A stretch of 64,000 bases of DNA from Turbatrix aceti (Eukaryota > Nematoda > Chromadorea > Rhabditida > Panagrolaimidae): NCBI GenBank assembly GCA_963969345.1, contig OZ017769.1, positions 5,521,725 to 5,585,724 of the forward strand. Direction: 5' to 3'. The position numbers were made by a program, and so were the translations under genes. Positions 48,253 to 60,300 of the stretch are shown piece after piece. The notes beneath the pieces were generated by a model that saw nothing but the letters and a program-made list of their open reading frames with translations, searched no databases and was not told the origin of the DNA. The first letter of the stretch is position 1. Every line of letters begins with the position of its first letter.

Positions 48253-49444
48253 CTCTCCTCTTCCTCCAGTGCCGGCAAAAAGAGTCGCACGCAGACGTGT
48301 ATCATACCCTCTCACATGCGGTAGCTAGTCTGTCTCGACCCAGACGGACGTACATACCTGATCCAACCTCCGATTGATTTCCTGATTTAATTCCGAGTGC
48401 AGATGGACGGACACCTTCACTACGCGGGACGTGTATTATTGCTACTACAACTGTTGTTCTATTCTTCGATTTTTTCAAAAATGTTTGGTTCGTTCGTTTT
48501 GCCCCCATCCTCTTCCCTCCAGGCCCCCCTAGGTGGTATCTATCGTCTCTCGGCCGGCCTACTGCGGGACCAGTCGGCTCTCCTTTACCCACAACCACCA
48601 CCACCACCGCTCTCTCTCTCTCCTGTCTGTTGCTGCTCTCGACACTCTCATCGACTTTTTCCTAGTAGTATACCATTACTTGTTGTGTGGTAAGATGTGT
48701 ATTGTACAGGATCCTTCCTCCCCTTCCCTTGGTTGTTTTTTTTTTTCAAAAAGACAATTTATTTACAAACACACACACGGACAGGTTCGCCACTGTCTGT
48801 CCCTGCCCCTGTTTCTCTGGACCCGGCAGAGTCGTGCCTCGTCAATCATTTTTGCATGTACATTCATTTACTACAATTTGTTTGATTTTTTCTTCTTTTT
48901 TACCCCCTTGCAACACCTCCATCCTCTCTTCTTTTTTTCTCTCTGAACTGCACACGTTTTGACTGAAACACTCAACCGATTAATTGATTGATCATATTGA
49001 ATGTTGGTAGTAAATAATTGATAATAACAAGTCATACAGAAGCGAATGATGAAATGGATACATGTGGGATTGGGACAGGAACAGCGATAGAGAACATCGA
49101 AAAATGAAGAAAAAAACGTGTCAAAAGCGAGCAAAACATAAAAGTTTACGTTAACGGCTCCTGACACGGAAAAACGCGAATATCGTAAATTGTAACACAT
49201 AAAAGTACGGTACAAAAATAAAATAAACGTAATAAAAAATAATATCTCGGGATGAACGATCGTTTTCCCAAAAACATTGTAATTTTTTGAAAGGAAAAAG
49301 GCTTATTTCAAATTTGGTGCTCTCGACGCGAATTTTTTTTTGCGCGAGGACGTCAACGCAAACGTGGAAAAACGTATCGTTGGAAGCTTCTCTATCTCTC
49401 TGCGCTCACGTTTATCCCACTTACCATCTCTCTATGCAATTCCC
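48253..49444. other. daf-16 3' UTR and cogc-5 upstream region
   Basis: About 1.2 kb, at first pyrimidine- and T-rich. The first canonical plus-strand AATAAA found is at 49217. No coding frame is supported. A CTTTCAG acceptor at 49449-49455 overlaps the start of cogc-5. Confidence 0.4.
49217..49222 (+). terminator. daf-16: Candidate polyadenylation signal of daf-16
   Basis: AATAAA in an A-rich cluster of overlapping signals (49217-49235), implying a 3' UTR of about 970 nt. Earlier non-canonical sites are possible. Confidence 0.4.
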
Positions 49445-52309
49445 ATGGCTTTCAGGAAGTCAGCGACAATGGTGTCCTCGGCTGACATCGAAAAGTACGT
49501 CAATGGGAAGACAGATCAGGCCGAGTTCCTCTCGAAGATAGTCAACGACTCCCGAGTCGACGACCACGCTGTTCTCTCGGTCGTCGAATCCGTCTGTGCT
49601 ACGTTGAATGCGAATCTGAGACAGGAGGTGGGATTGATTTTGGGGGCGTTGGTTTTTGCTATTTTGGGGCTTGGCAGCGGTTTTATATAACTCGAGCATT
49701 CAGATCGAGTCCAACTCGAACCGGCTGGTCGAGCAGGCGTCGTCGATCGACGTACTCGACGAAATGGCGACCACAATGCAGGCGGAAATCGGCGCAGCCG
49801 AGCGTCGGGCGACCGCGATGGCTGATAAGCTCTCAGAAGTCAACGCGGTCATTCAGAAACGCGTGCGTAACATTACCCGTCTCACACAGCTCAACCGGCT
49901 CCTCTCCGACGCCCAACGCATCTCGGATCTCCTCGATTCGTGGGCAGCCGCCGACTACGACCAGCAGACGACGATCGTCGTCGAGGTGAGACAGATCCTG
50001 AAAGACAGCCCAGCGCTCGGCAAACTCGACTGGTACCGGCAGGACGTCCAGCCCAGGTGGGCAGTCATCGAGGCCAAGACCCGGGCCAACGTCATCGACG
50101 AGCTGACCCGGGCGCTCGATGAGCACCAGAGACTCGCAGTCGGCCGGGCGGTTCTCAACCTGCGAATTATTGATCCCAGCCTGGCGGAACAGGAATTCCT
50201 CAAGATGCTCAACAAAACGGTTCTCGAGATCGACAGGATTCTCAATGTCGTCGGTGGCGTCAATGAGGAAGGCGATGTGCTGGAGCACCTTGGAAAGTTC
50301 AATTTGGCGAAGAAGCTCACCCTGGCCATGGAGCGCTTCCAGATGATAGGTTGGTTTCTTGTTTGGGTTTTTTGCCTCGAATCCGTGTTCTACCAACTTT
50401 GACTCCGGAGTAGACTCTGACCCAGGGTCAAGAGTTGAGAATCTGGGTTGATATTTTTTTTAAACAGTCGATTTCGAACATTTTGAAGAAAATGTGCCTT
50501 TTTTGAGTATTTTTTGTTCAAAATTTATGAATTCTAGAAATTGCCTACGATTTGGTGTTTTTTGCGCATTTTTTATAAAAAATATTTTTTAATCGGTTCC
50601 AATGCGCGCCAAAGTTGAGAGGCGAAGTCGATTTTTTTTTTCAAATTGTAACACTGCCTGGAATACGCATTTTTTTCAAGGAAACGACCTCCCCGAGCAG
50701 CTGGCGGCGAAGATAGCCCAGGTCATCGGCCTCCGCCTGTCGTCCTGCTCGCCGGCCACGATTCACGTGCTCAACGTCATTCACACGTGCGTCAACGCTC
50801 AGCCTTCTCAGGTAGCGGCTCCCGTGAAATCCGCGCTCTCCAGTCTGGATAAGTCCTACGTAGAGCAGCGCTACGACGTCCTCACCGGGGTCGTCGATAA
50901 CGTTTTTGCGAACCCGAAAAACGTTTTTGAAACTGGCTTGCCTGTCGTGAGTTTTTAGACCGCCACAAAAAAATTTAGGATTTTTTAAAAACGGATATTT
51001 TTAGCTGGAGCAACTCTTCGACGAAGAACTGGATCGCGCGAGATTCGACGACGACTTTCTCCACCACACGAAGCAGAATCTGGCCAATGTACAGCGCTAC
51101 GTGTGCTACAAGATCACTTCTGGCCTCAGGATGACGCCCGAGGTCTTCCGGTACGGCAGACGCCTCACAGCGCAGCAGGAGATCAACTACGACCTGCTGA
51201 ACATCGCGTACACCCTCTCTCGCAAGTATCCCCTCGACAGCAACGTCTCCGTCTACGGCAACGTCCTCTCCGACGCCAAAACTGCTTTTCTGCAGTCAAT
51301 CAACGACACCGTGGCTCTCGTGCTCGCGTCGATGCACGAAGAAAGCATGACGACCGCGCTCAAGTCTTCCCCGGCGTCGATGTACATGAAGGAGCTCTGC
51401 GGACATCTGACGTCCTTCGCGCTCCACGTCAACAAGGTCATGCTGCTCGGAAGGCCGGTCGAGGTCGTGCACGGGTTTATTAACCACGTTGTGGAGCTGT
51501 TTCTGCTGCATATCTCGGTTATCAAACCGCTCACGAAGAACGGGACTGGTCGGTATGCTGCGGATCTTCGGACTCTTCTCCAGTGCTTCATCAAGGTCAG
51601 TGTCACTCCAGTGTAAAAAATCGACTCATTTTGACCAAAATTTGGACTTCGTACTGATTCAAAAAATATTTTGAATAGAAAACGTACAAAAAACACCAGA
51701 AAATTGGCGATTTTATCAAAAAAATACTCAAAATTAATGAAAATCGTGAATTTACCCAAAAAAAAGTAATACATTTTTTCAAAAAAGTCGCAAATCTTCG
51801 GAATTGACTGTTTCGGAAAAAATATCGACTCCGGTTCTCGATTTCGGAGTCAGAGTCGGTGGAACACTGATTTACTCATTTCTTAAGAAAACTTGTTCAA
51901 TTTCATCGTTTAGGGCTTCAACTGCCGGACATCTCTCTACCTGATCCACCGGGAAACCTTTATATCCACGATTGAGAAGCTGCCAGCCTCGATCAGCCAG
52001 GAAAACGCGCAGACAGCCCTCAAAGTCGTGCCGAGATGGTTCGTGATCAACTCGCTCATCGTGTCTTCCGATCTCCTGTCCACCCCCCACGAATCCGTCA
52101 ATTGGTCTATCGGGGAATACGTCGAGTGGTTCCTAGCGTCGAAGGAAGACTCCCGGGTCGGATTCTACGCTTCGTACCTGAAAACGATCAAACACCACGG
52201 CGGGAAGGCAGCTGCCGTCCAAACGCTGCCGCTCATCGAGAGATTAGTCGAGGAGTGGGAGAAGGAATCCACCGTTCAGCAATCGGCGGCTGCGGTGGCC
52301 CCGGTCTAA
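49445..52309 (+). CDS. cogc-5: Conserved oligomeric Golgi complex subunit 5 (COG5), 5 exons, 693 aa
   Basis: Exons 49445-49627, 49704-50349, 50681-50946, 51005-51595 and 51914-52309. COG5 belongs to lobe B of the COG tether for retrograde vesicles within the Golgi. Family features: the N-terminal coiled coil (SNSNRLVEQASSIDVLDEMA, then AVIQKRVRNITRLTQL), which aligns with the human 'IESLEGVLQMMQTRI' region, and the C-terminal ASMHEESM...SMYMKELCGHL, VVELFLLHISVIKPL and GRYAADLRTLLQ, aligning with human SMHEENF, SLYMKEL and MRLAADF. It is somewhat shorter than human (839 aa). A TTTCAG acceptor at 49450-49455 would instead make ATG 49469 the start (685 aa). Intron 2 ends in an unusual TCAAG acceptor. 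Introns 2 and 4 are mostly hAT-like repeat. Confidence 0.92.
50383..50656 (+). mobile_element. hAT-like non-autonomous element, family D (cogc-5 intron 2)
   Basis: 274 bp, starting CCGTGTTCTACC and ending GTAACACTG. It is flanked by CCTCGAAT (50375-50382) and CCTGGAAT (50657-50664), a 7/8 match as for an 8-bp target duplication. Internal words match the TONSL copy, such as 'gaagaaaatgtgcctttttt', 'gaattctagaaattgc' and 'tttggtgttttttgcg'. No coding capacity. Confidence 0.7.
51598..51869 (-). mobile_element. hAT-like non-autonomous element, family D, inverted (cogc-5 intron 4)
   Basis: 272 bp of a 318-nt intron, opposite in orientation to the copies at 16811 and 50383. The outer ends are CAGTGTCAC on the left and GGTGGAACACTG on the right. 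It starts two bases after the exon, so the splice donor GT|CAGTG takes its intronic bases from the element end. Flanking 8-mers do not match. Confidence 0.6.
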
Positions 52310-53867
52310 CAGCTGAATCTGCCCTTCGCGTGTTTTTGGGTAAATTTAACACATAAATGTATGTATAATTATCTGAACGTGACTAAAATGGTGGATTGAT
52401 TGTAATTGTTATTCTTGAAAATTGCATAAATCATCAGAAAATGAAAAAAGTGTCGAAACGGGGAAAAATACGCCTTCCTACTTTCCTTCCCATTTTCTGC
52501 GGTCTATTCTCACTCATCATCACCGGGTTACGTCTTCTATTTCCATACACACACGCTCGTCTGAAGGAATCCGGAATCTGTCCACTGTCATGCCAGATAC
52601 CACTCTGGTAGTCACATGGATCCTTACAAGACTTGACGAGGTCAGTTACACCCCAAAGATAACCCAAACGCAGCCTAAAATGAGCGCAAAAGAAAAATGA
52701 GCGTAATGCAGCAGAATTACGGTGGAGATAACCTTCAAGTGTTTTTTTTCCAACTTTTTTATTCCCTGCCCGCAGACTGCGACGTGGACGTTATTGTTTT
52801 GTGCAGTCTGCGCGCCGTAGGATTTGCTATTCGTCGCCTCTCGTTCTCCTGCATTTTGCCTTTATCCTCCTGCTCCGTCGTCCGACTTATCTTTCTTCTC
52901 TGTGTCGTAGAGTCGTGGACACTTTTTTTTTTCAATCCCCAAAGGAACCTCTGTGTAAACTACTGCCACGCGGTCACTACGGCGGTTACCTCCAATTTTT
53001 TTTGGCGGGTGAAATACAAAAAATGCGCTTTTTGGTACCGAACGGAGCTTTTTTTCTCCCTTTTTCTTTGTTTGCACGATAAAAACGTGATTGCTAGGCT
53101 TATGACGATTTGCGGTCGGTCTCGCCTGTCTGTCTGTTTCCGACGACGGCGAATGACGACACAGCTCCGGCGAGTTGCTTCTGCATCTTTTTCGCGCTTT
53201 TGCCGTCGTTAACGTGTTGTTATCTTGGTCTTCGTTATTTATTTTTTTGTATATGCTTGTTTACTGCCTCTCGGCGTGACCTAAGCCTCTGGCTCTGGCT
53301 CTTGCTTCCTCAAGTTACCAGGGCGCGTTTTTGTTGATGCTTTTAGTCATTTTTAGATTGATTGCAACTGCGTGTACGCGTATACCTCACGAACTTTGCT
53401 GCGGGGACCCCATTTCGTTGATTTCATTGATTTTGTGGACGTTATAACTATGAAACAAACAAACAAACTTAAAACGTTTTTTTAAAGCCCCCCTCGGCTG
53501 CCGAGACAGACGAGGACGTGCGATTTACGTGATCGAGTTTTTTTCGAAATCGCCGATCAATTTAAAAATAAATTGACCATGGTTTATCTTTTTTTGCCAT
53601 TTTTGCTGAACTGAGCGCAAAAAAGATCTAAAACAAAGGAGACATTGTGTGTCGCTGGTCAGTCACGTGATAGACACACTTTGTTTAACCGCGTTGCTGT
53701 ACTTGCTGGCAGCTATCGGGCAGGAAGGAAATTGGGACGTCTTGCGTCAGTCTACGCGTTTTTTTAAATAATTCCGCGTTTTGTATCTTTGAAATGATTC
53801 GTTTTGGCTCTTTTCTGTTTTTTTTTGTGATGATACGTGTCAAATCTCAAGGGTAACAACTTTTCAG
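52310..53867. other. Intergenic region between cogc-5 and the ppfr-1-like gene
   Basis: About 1.56 kb. A 171-codon frame at 52697-53212 is rich in Phe/Cys/Arg from poly-T and shows no coding pattern. A TTTTCAG acceptor ends at 53867, 108 nt before the next start codon. Confidence 0.4.
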
Positions 53868-53975
53868 GCTTCGAATCTTATTCTACCGGCCGCTAACGAC
53901 ATCTTTGTCTTGTTTATCGTCTGCGGTATCTGGACAGCACTTGTCGTTCTCCTCGTCACTCTGCTGGTATTTAAG

Positions 53976-56900
53976 ATGACCGAGGACAATGGCGGCTACG
54001 CTTCTAACAGTTTGTCTGATTCCAACGACTACTCCGGCAACGGCATGTACGGTGAGTGGCTTGATCGCGGGGCCTCTTGGCCTATCAGCCCATTTTTGGG
54101 TGAAACTGGGGCAAGACGTATTTGCCCTTCAATTTTTGGGTAATTCAGTATCTTTCTTTCTTGATCAGGGGCACAAAAACAAAAATCAAGAATTTTCTCA
54201 ATCATTTTGATGAAATCTGATTGATTTTTTTTCTAATTTGATTTTTACTCTTTTTTTTACGTTATCTGTGCTCAGGTCAGGCAGGGTCTGATATAATTTG
54301 CGCTGTCAGTGGTATCGCGATGCGGTTGTGGGGGTTGTAGACGGAGTGAAGGCTTTTACACTTGTCTAGGTTGCTTGTTGCCTTCTTCGTTTTTCGTTTT
54401 TCCTCTCACAACAAACGAAAGAACGAACGAACACAACTAGGCGCGCGCATTTTTTTTTGTATGTTGACTGACACTAACGACGACTGATTGAGAAGGAACC
54501 ACGAGCAGCAGCGTGTGAGCAGAGTGCACGCGTCGGCTACAGTGGTGGCGGCGTCTGAAGTCGTTGGCGCTGTCGACGTCGATGACCTCATGTCTGGAAT
54601 CTTCAGATTTTGCCTAGCGATACATACGATTTTACGTCGAGCAAAATCTTTTGCGCGTTTTTTTTTTGCTATTTGCAGTGCGATTCACCATGCTGTCTGC
54701 TTTTTTTCGCGGCTGGGGAGAGCCAGAGCCAGAGTCCGGGTGAGCTCACGTGGTGCGAAGAAACATGGAGCGCTCTCTCCTAGGTTTGGATTTGGGCCAA
54801 CCAGCAAGCATTCATTTCGTCATTGATGCGAGGACGTTGCTCTTTCCTTGACGCAGTCAGTCTCGGTAAAATACACGGACCCGACTTTTTAAACGCGCAT
54901 GAACTTAAAAAAATCGATCGCATTGCTAAAGCAGATACATAAATACTTGAAACCATAACTAGAAAGAAACGCGCGTGAGAAAGTGATGATAATAACGCTA
55001 TGCGGGTGTCCAGAATTATTCGGGAGTCCAAGTCACGAGGCTACGAGTCCCTCGGAGTGCCGCTCTGTTTTTGGTGGTCTCCCGCGCCACGCGAGGAGGC
55101 GACACGTCCAAGACGCGGCGGCCAGACATGCACATGTCCTTTTCCCTAATCTCGAGTGCCGACCACTACGGACATGTAATGTGTGCCAGGATTGATTCAA
55201 CCAACCACTGGCAACTCTTTTGGCGACAAAAACAAAATTCGTCAATAATACGTTGTTTTTAATTTTTCATATACGTTCTCTGAAAGTTTTTATATGCGCT
55301 CCTTCTCTTCCTGAATGACTGTTCCAACACTGCAGATGTTTTTTTTTGTTCACGGATACATACGCTTTGTTCTTCTTTTTCTATTGATTTGTACGATTGC
55401 GTTGTTCATTTTTGTGACTGTAAATCGGTCAAAAGTTTTGTTTTGTAACAGGATTTTATATTGATTGCGCGTTTTTATGAAGATGCTCAATGTTTTTATC
55501 GATTTGAGCAAATAAAAGTTTTTAGGTTATATTAAAAAAAATAATGATGAAATCTTATACCGCTTCGATTGTTTCAGATTTCGGCAACTCTCAGGACGAT
55601 TCCGAAGAAGAAGACAGGGTAGAACAATTCATCATGTTCGGAAGGCGTAAGTTTTTTTCTACAACAAAAAAATATATTTTGTCCCATTTTTTTTTCAAAA
55701 ACAAAAAATTATGCGAATACGTTGGAATTTGCGTATCACATTGAAGATGCGCAGCCTGGATTTTGTGACGCTCGTCTCGAAAACGGCTGATTTTCCTGAC
55801 TGATGTGATTCATTTTCGCCTACCCCCATCATCTTAGTCGTCGCGCACCTATATTTTTCCACGTTGTATATATATATATATTCCCAATAATGTACTTTCT
55901 CGTTGTAGAAATGGATTCACTGCAAGACGGGTGTTCTGTCGACGAATTTCTTGAATACGTCGAATCTCCAGATACAAGTAAGCGTCGACAGGCTGTCTGC
56001 AAATTGCGTGCCGTTTATTCGACTTTTTTGGAAGAAAATCGCGAAGACAAATTTTTGGAAGTAATGATCTACTTTTTGTCTTGTGACGTCGAACGTAAGC
56101 GATTTTTTGGGATTTTTATGTTTTTTATTGTGCGGACGACTCATTTCAGAACTTATCTCGTCTTGTGCCGATGTCGTGCCAATCATCTACGCTCAAGCCA
56201 AGCTGATCTCTCCGGAGCACCTTCAGAATCTCAATGATCGCATTACTTTGCCGCTTGTGAATCTCTGGAGATATTCTTTCAAGGTGCGTTTTTTTCATAG
56301 TTTTTACAATTTTTTTTGGCATCGTTGTTTTGGATTTTTGGCAAAAACGTATGATAGTTATATTTTTATTCGCTACACCCCTGGTTTTGGCCAGGGCGTT
56401 TGTTAGTTGGGGTTTTTATATTTTTTAGTATAGCAAAAATATTCGTTCGTTCCCCAAAGGACATTTGGCGTTCGTTCATTCGTTCGTTGCTTTGTTTTTT
56501 GCGCATAAATTATAGAACTGCTGCGCGGAGGCATTGCATTTTTTCCTTGGATTTGTTATGGGGTGATTTTAATGAAGCCAGCTGCGATTTTGCTCTCCCT
56601 TAGCTGCTTGGCTACCCAGTAATTTTTTTCTTCTGCTCATAGATGTTTTTTTTGCCTTCATTTTTCTTCTCATCCTCTATTTTTTTTCTGGTGGCAGATG
56701 GCCGATGGCTGATGCCGACCGACGACTGACAGTTGTCATTTCAGGGGTAACTGGTTTTCTCCAGGACCAGGACGATTTTTTCCTACTAGATACATAGCTA
56801 TTGTTGGTTTTTTTATGTTTGCCGGCAGAAAACAGCTTTTTTTGTTCTTTTTTTATGACTGAGGAGTAGGCAGAAAAAAATAGAAAAATCGGCGCCAAAA

Positions 56901-57380
56901 GGACATCTGCTTTTTTTAACAACGCTCATTGCGATTTCCGGCAGCGAAGCAATTCGATGCATATCATCTTGTTTCTAGCCAACCCCTGGAGGAAGAATGA
57001 AATAGCTTTAGCAAAAAATATAACGTATAAAATGCACCGATGTGGGATTATGCAATGGGCCCCCCCTGGTTTTACGAACAGAAGGAACGAAACTGGCTTT
57101 GAAGAAGTTTGACGAAGTCTACATATTTTTCAGGTCGAACAATCAGTCACGCAAGCCCTTACACGTCTGGTCGAAGAAGATTTGCTTTCAAATGGTGAGC
57201 ATCACGGCATAAATGCCTTTTTTTTCACACTTGAAAAAGTTATGTATGTTTTTCGTTGCAGAAGCTCGTTTACAAATCGTACCCATTGCCTTTAACTACC
57301 TCCGGGCATACGTGCCCTCACGAACTCAGGCCGGTGATGATCGTATTGCCTATAACAACTCTCGCCCCACCGTCGCTTCG
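53976..57380 (+). CDS. ppfr-1: PP4 regulatory subunit 1-like HEAT-repeat protein, 5' part (6 exons shown, 3' incomplete)
   Basis: Exons 53976-54051, 55578-55646, 55909-56094, 56150-56283, 57134-57194 and 57262-57380 join in frame to about 215 codons. Protein phosphatase 4 regulatory subunit 1 is an all-HEAT scaffold that recruits PP4. Visible are an acidic N-terminus (SQDDSEEEDRVEQF) and helical pairs such as SKRRQAVCKLRAVYSTFLEE, LISSCADVVPIIYAQAKLIS, ITLPLVNLWRYSF, VTQALTRLVEEDLL and ARLQIVPIAFNYL. In order these parallel the first HEAT repeats of human PPP4R1 (for example its ALLALLEQELI). The last exon shown ends TCG|GTTGGT. Read through, it stops after 11 more codons, so it is probably spliced to exons beyond the window. 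mir-71 in the following intron supports the identity, because C. elegans mir-71 is, as I recall, intronic in ppfr-1. Confidence 0.6.
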
Positions 57381-60300
57381 GTTGGTTTTTGTTTTTTTTG
57401 GGGGACAAATATGTAGCATAGCGAGAAGCCTATCTGAAACAGCTTTTTTTGATTTGATTTCTTATCAGATCCATCTTGGCGGCGCTTAATTTTTCGTGCT
57501 GCACGTTTTGTATACGGAATTAGGCTGTAAAAAATATATTAAGCTTCATTGATTGCGTGAATTACGACAAACATTGAAAATCAAGGTGAACGAGCGAATG
57601 CGTAAATATAATATTTGTCGAACGTCTGTTCGTCCGAAAAAAAAATCAAAATCAAGTTGTTTCCTGTTTTTTTTTTGATTACAGTCTAATCGTTGTTCTT
57701 GCGTAACAACGATGGCTATGTGGGTGTGGGGGTTAACCATGATTGCCCCTGCTAGCGTCGTTGTCATTGTTGCACAGCACATGCATTTGACGCTGATTCT
57801 GCGTACGTATACGCATAAGAGGAGGGCGAACAACAACGAAACGTGATACACGTCGATGATAAGTTGCTGTTGAACGTCGTCGTCGTCGTTGTCGTTGTCA
57901 GGACAGGGCGGATTGTGTTCATTCAATTTTCCTTGCAACACAGTTACGTGACACAAAGAGAGAGAGAGAAAAAAAAGCGAAAGGGGACATAAATACGTGT
58001 TTCTTGTTCATTTTTCAGTATTAAGTTGGGTGGTGGCTGCTGCTTCAGTTTTTGTTGATAAATAGTTTGTCTATGGAAAAAAGGTTTTAAAAGCAGGAAG
58101 GAAACAAAAAAATTTATGGTTGAAATTTTTCAACATTTTGTTCTCTAGTCATCGTCGTCCTTCTCCTCTACCTTTTATCTTACTTACGTGAAGTGACGGT
58201 GACGGATGAAAAGTCAGTCAGGTTTGTGTACACCCTGTGAAACGATCGCTGCAGCCGGGCCGGGTCGGGTTGGGCCCCTGATTTGTGAGAGAGGGAAAGG
58301 GTCTTTTATGTGTGTTCTCTTGAAACGGCTGCATGACGCAAACTTTTGATTGCCCCTGATACACTGGTTGACTTTTGGAAAAAAATCTTTTATTGTGGTG
58401 AAGTAAAAAAAGTGATTTCGCGGAACACCATAAAATTAGATATCTAGCTAGAATGCCGTCGTTATCAGCCAACGACCCGACCCCTGTTGTGTCGTGGATT
58501 TGGAGTAAACAATTTTAGTTTATTTACAAATAAAAATGCACGCTTGGCTTTAATTTTTTGTTTCAACCCCAAAAACTGTGGACATGGAAGAAAGAGTCTG
58601 TTGCAGGAATCGAATCGAATGGGCAGGCAGGCAGGCGCAGGCGGGCGGGCGCTTGCTTTGTGTGGGTTTTTTTTTGTTGATTTTTTCTGTTTGTCGACGC
58701 ACACGCAACGCAAAAAAAAAAGAGAACGAAAAGAAATAAGGCAGAAGGGAAAGGGGTGAACGAACGAACGCCAGCGGTGCTAGGCTAGGGTGGAAAACGA
58801 CGACGACAACGACGACGGCTTCGATATACGTCTACTTTGGAGGCCGAGGCCAAGACGAATTTGTGCACATGCACACATTTTTCAGTCTCTTTTTTTTTCA
58901 CTTTAGGTGGGAGCAGGCCGGAGTGCACGCAACGAATGCGAGGGTCGGTTGGGCCCTGCCTGATGCAACCAGATGAGTCGGCGACAACGGCGGTGGCGGC
59001 AGCGTGGAACGAACGATGGAGAGCGTGTGTACGCCATTTTTGGCCTCTGACTGGGGTATTTTGTTTAGTGGTTCTTTGTGGTTTCAGTGTCGACATCGGA
59101 GCACGCTTTTTTTTGCGTGTGCTGCGTTGGGATGGATTGTCTAGAATTTTTTGTTTCGGTGGTATATTCGATGGCGTCGTAGCAGTTGTTGGCATGTCTA
59201 GTAGAATTTTTCCATTTTTAGGTCTGTTTAGGGGGTCTGAAGTAGTATAATACTTCAAAATCATGTTGTTGCACCGTTCTGCGTTTCTTTATTCGTTCTG
59301 CAGCGGGGTTCAATTCGAATTCTTGGAGCAAAACTCTCCAGCATGCAGGAAGGAATAAGAGGGGCCCCTAGGTTGTATTTCACGTCCCCCCCCCCTCCTC
59401 ACTTTCTGCAGCCGATTGACGTTAACCCCCCTTCTTTCTTTCTTCGGGCGGGCGAGCCGGGAGAAGAGACAACCAACGACGAATTGGCCTAGCTGGTTTG
59501 TTCTTCAGGGTTTTTTTTTCTGACGCAGAACATCAACGTTTTGTTCCTTCTTAACAAACATGCACGCACACATGCACACAACAGTCGTTGTGTCGCTGCT
59601 GCTTTTTTTGCTGATGGTAGTTCGGGGTTAAGATCCATGGCGGCGTAGAGGGGAAGACATAATCATTTTGCTTTTGCTTTTTTTTTTATTTGTGTCTGTC
59701 GGTTTGTCTATTTTTCAGAACAATATTCCAGTGAGCTGCGTCGCGGCCGGGTATAAAGGGGCTGTCGAGGGGGGGAGGGGGGCTGGAAGATGTTTGTTGT
59801 GTTTTGTTGGGTGCGACGGCGTCCAAATAGGATAAAACTCGATAATAATTGTTTCTTCTTTTCTCCTAATAATTTTTTTTTGGAAAATTGCATGCAGCCA
59901 TTGGAGAAGGTTTTTTTTATGTTTTCTATGGAATAATATGACAGCTTGTCTTCTTTTTTTCTCTCCGTGGCGTCTGGCTATAGGTAGGAAGTGATTGCAT
60001 TCTGCTGGGCTGATTGCAAGACAATCAACGTATTGTCTCGTTCCCCGGAATCGAATGAATCGCCTGAAAGGAAAGAGAGAGGGTGATAAGAGTCTTCGCT
60101 TGCCAGCTAAGATAACTATTGTCGGTACGAGGGGGGTTGTGCAACAGGCCTGCGCCTATTTTTTGCGCAAAAGTACGTAACCGAATAAATTGGCTGTAGC
60201 GAGCCCCGGAAAGAGGCGAGGATTAAACGCAGAGTTATGAATAAGAGGGCGGCGAGCGAGCGGTGGGGTGGGTGCGATGAGCGATTGGGCCTGAGCTGAC

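Noticed and set aside
55242..55262. TAATACGTTGTTTTT, resembling miR-70
   Set aside because: Partial identity only, and the best hairpin is about 40 nt. Likely coincidence in AT-rich sequence.
59719..59730. Possible 12-nt micro-exon (TTTTTCAG | 12 nt | GTGAGC) in the ppfr-1 intron
   Set aside because: Phase fits, but four residues cannot be tested against the family and such spacing arises by chance in T-rich DNA.
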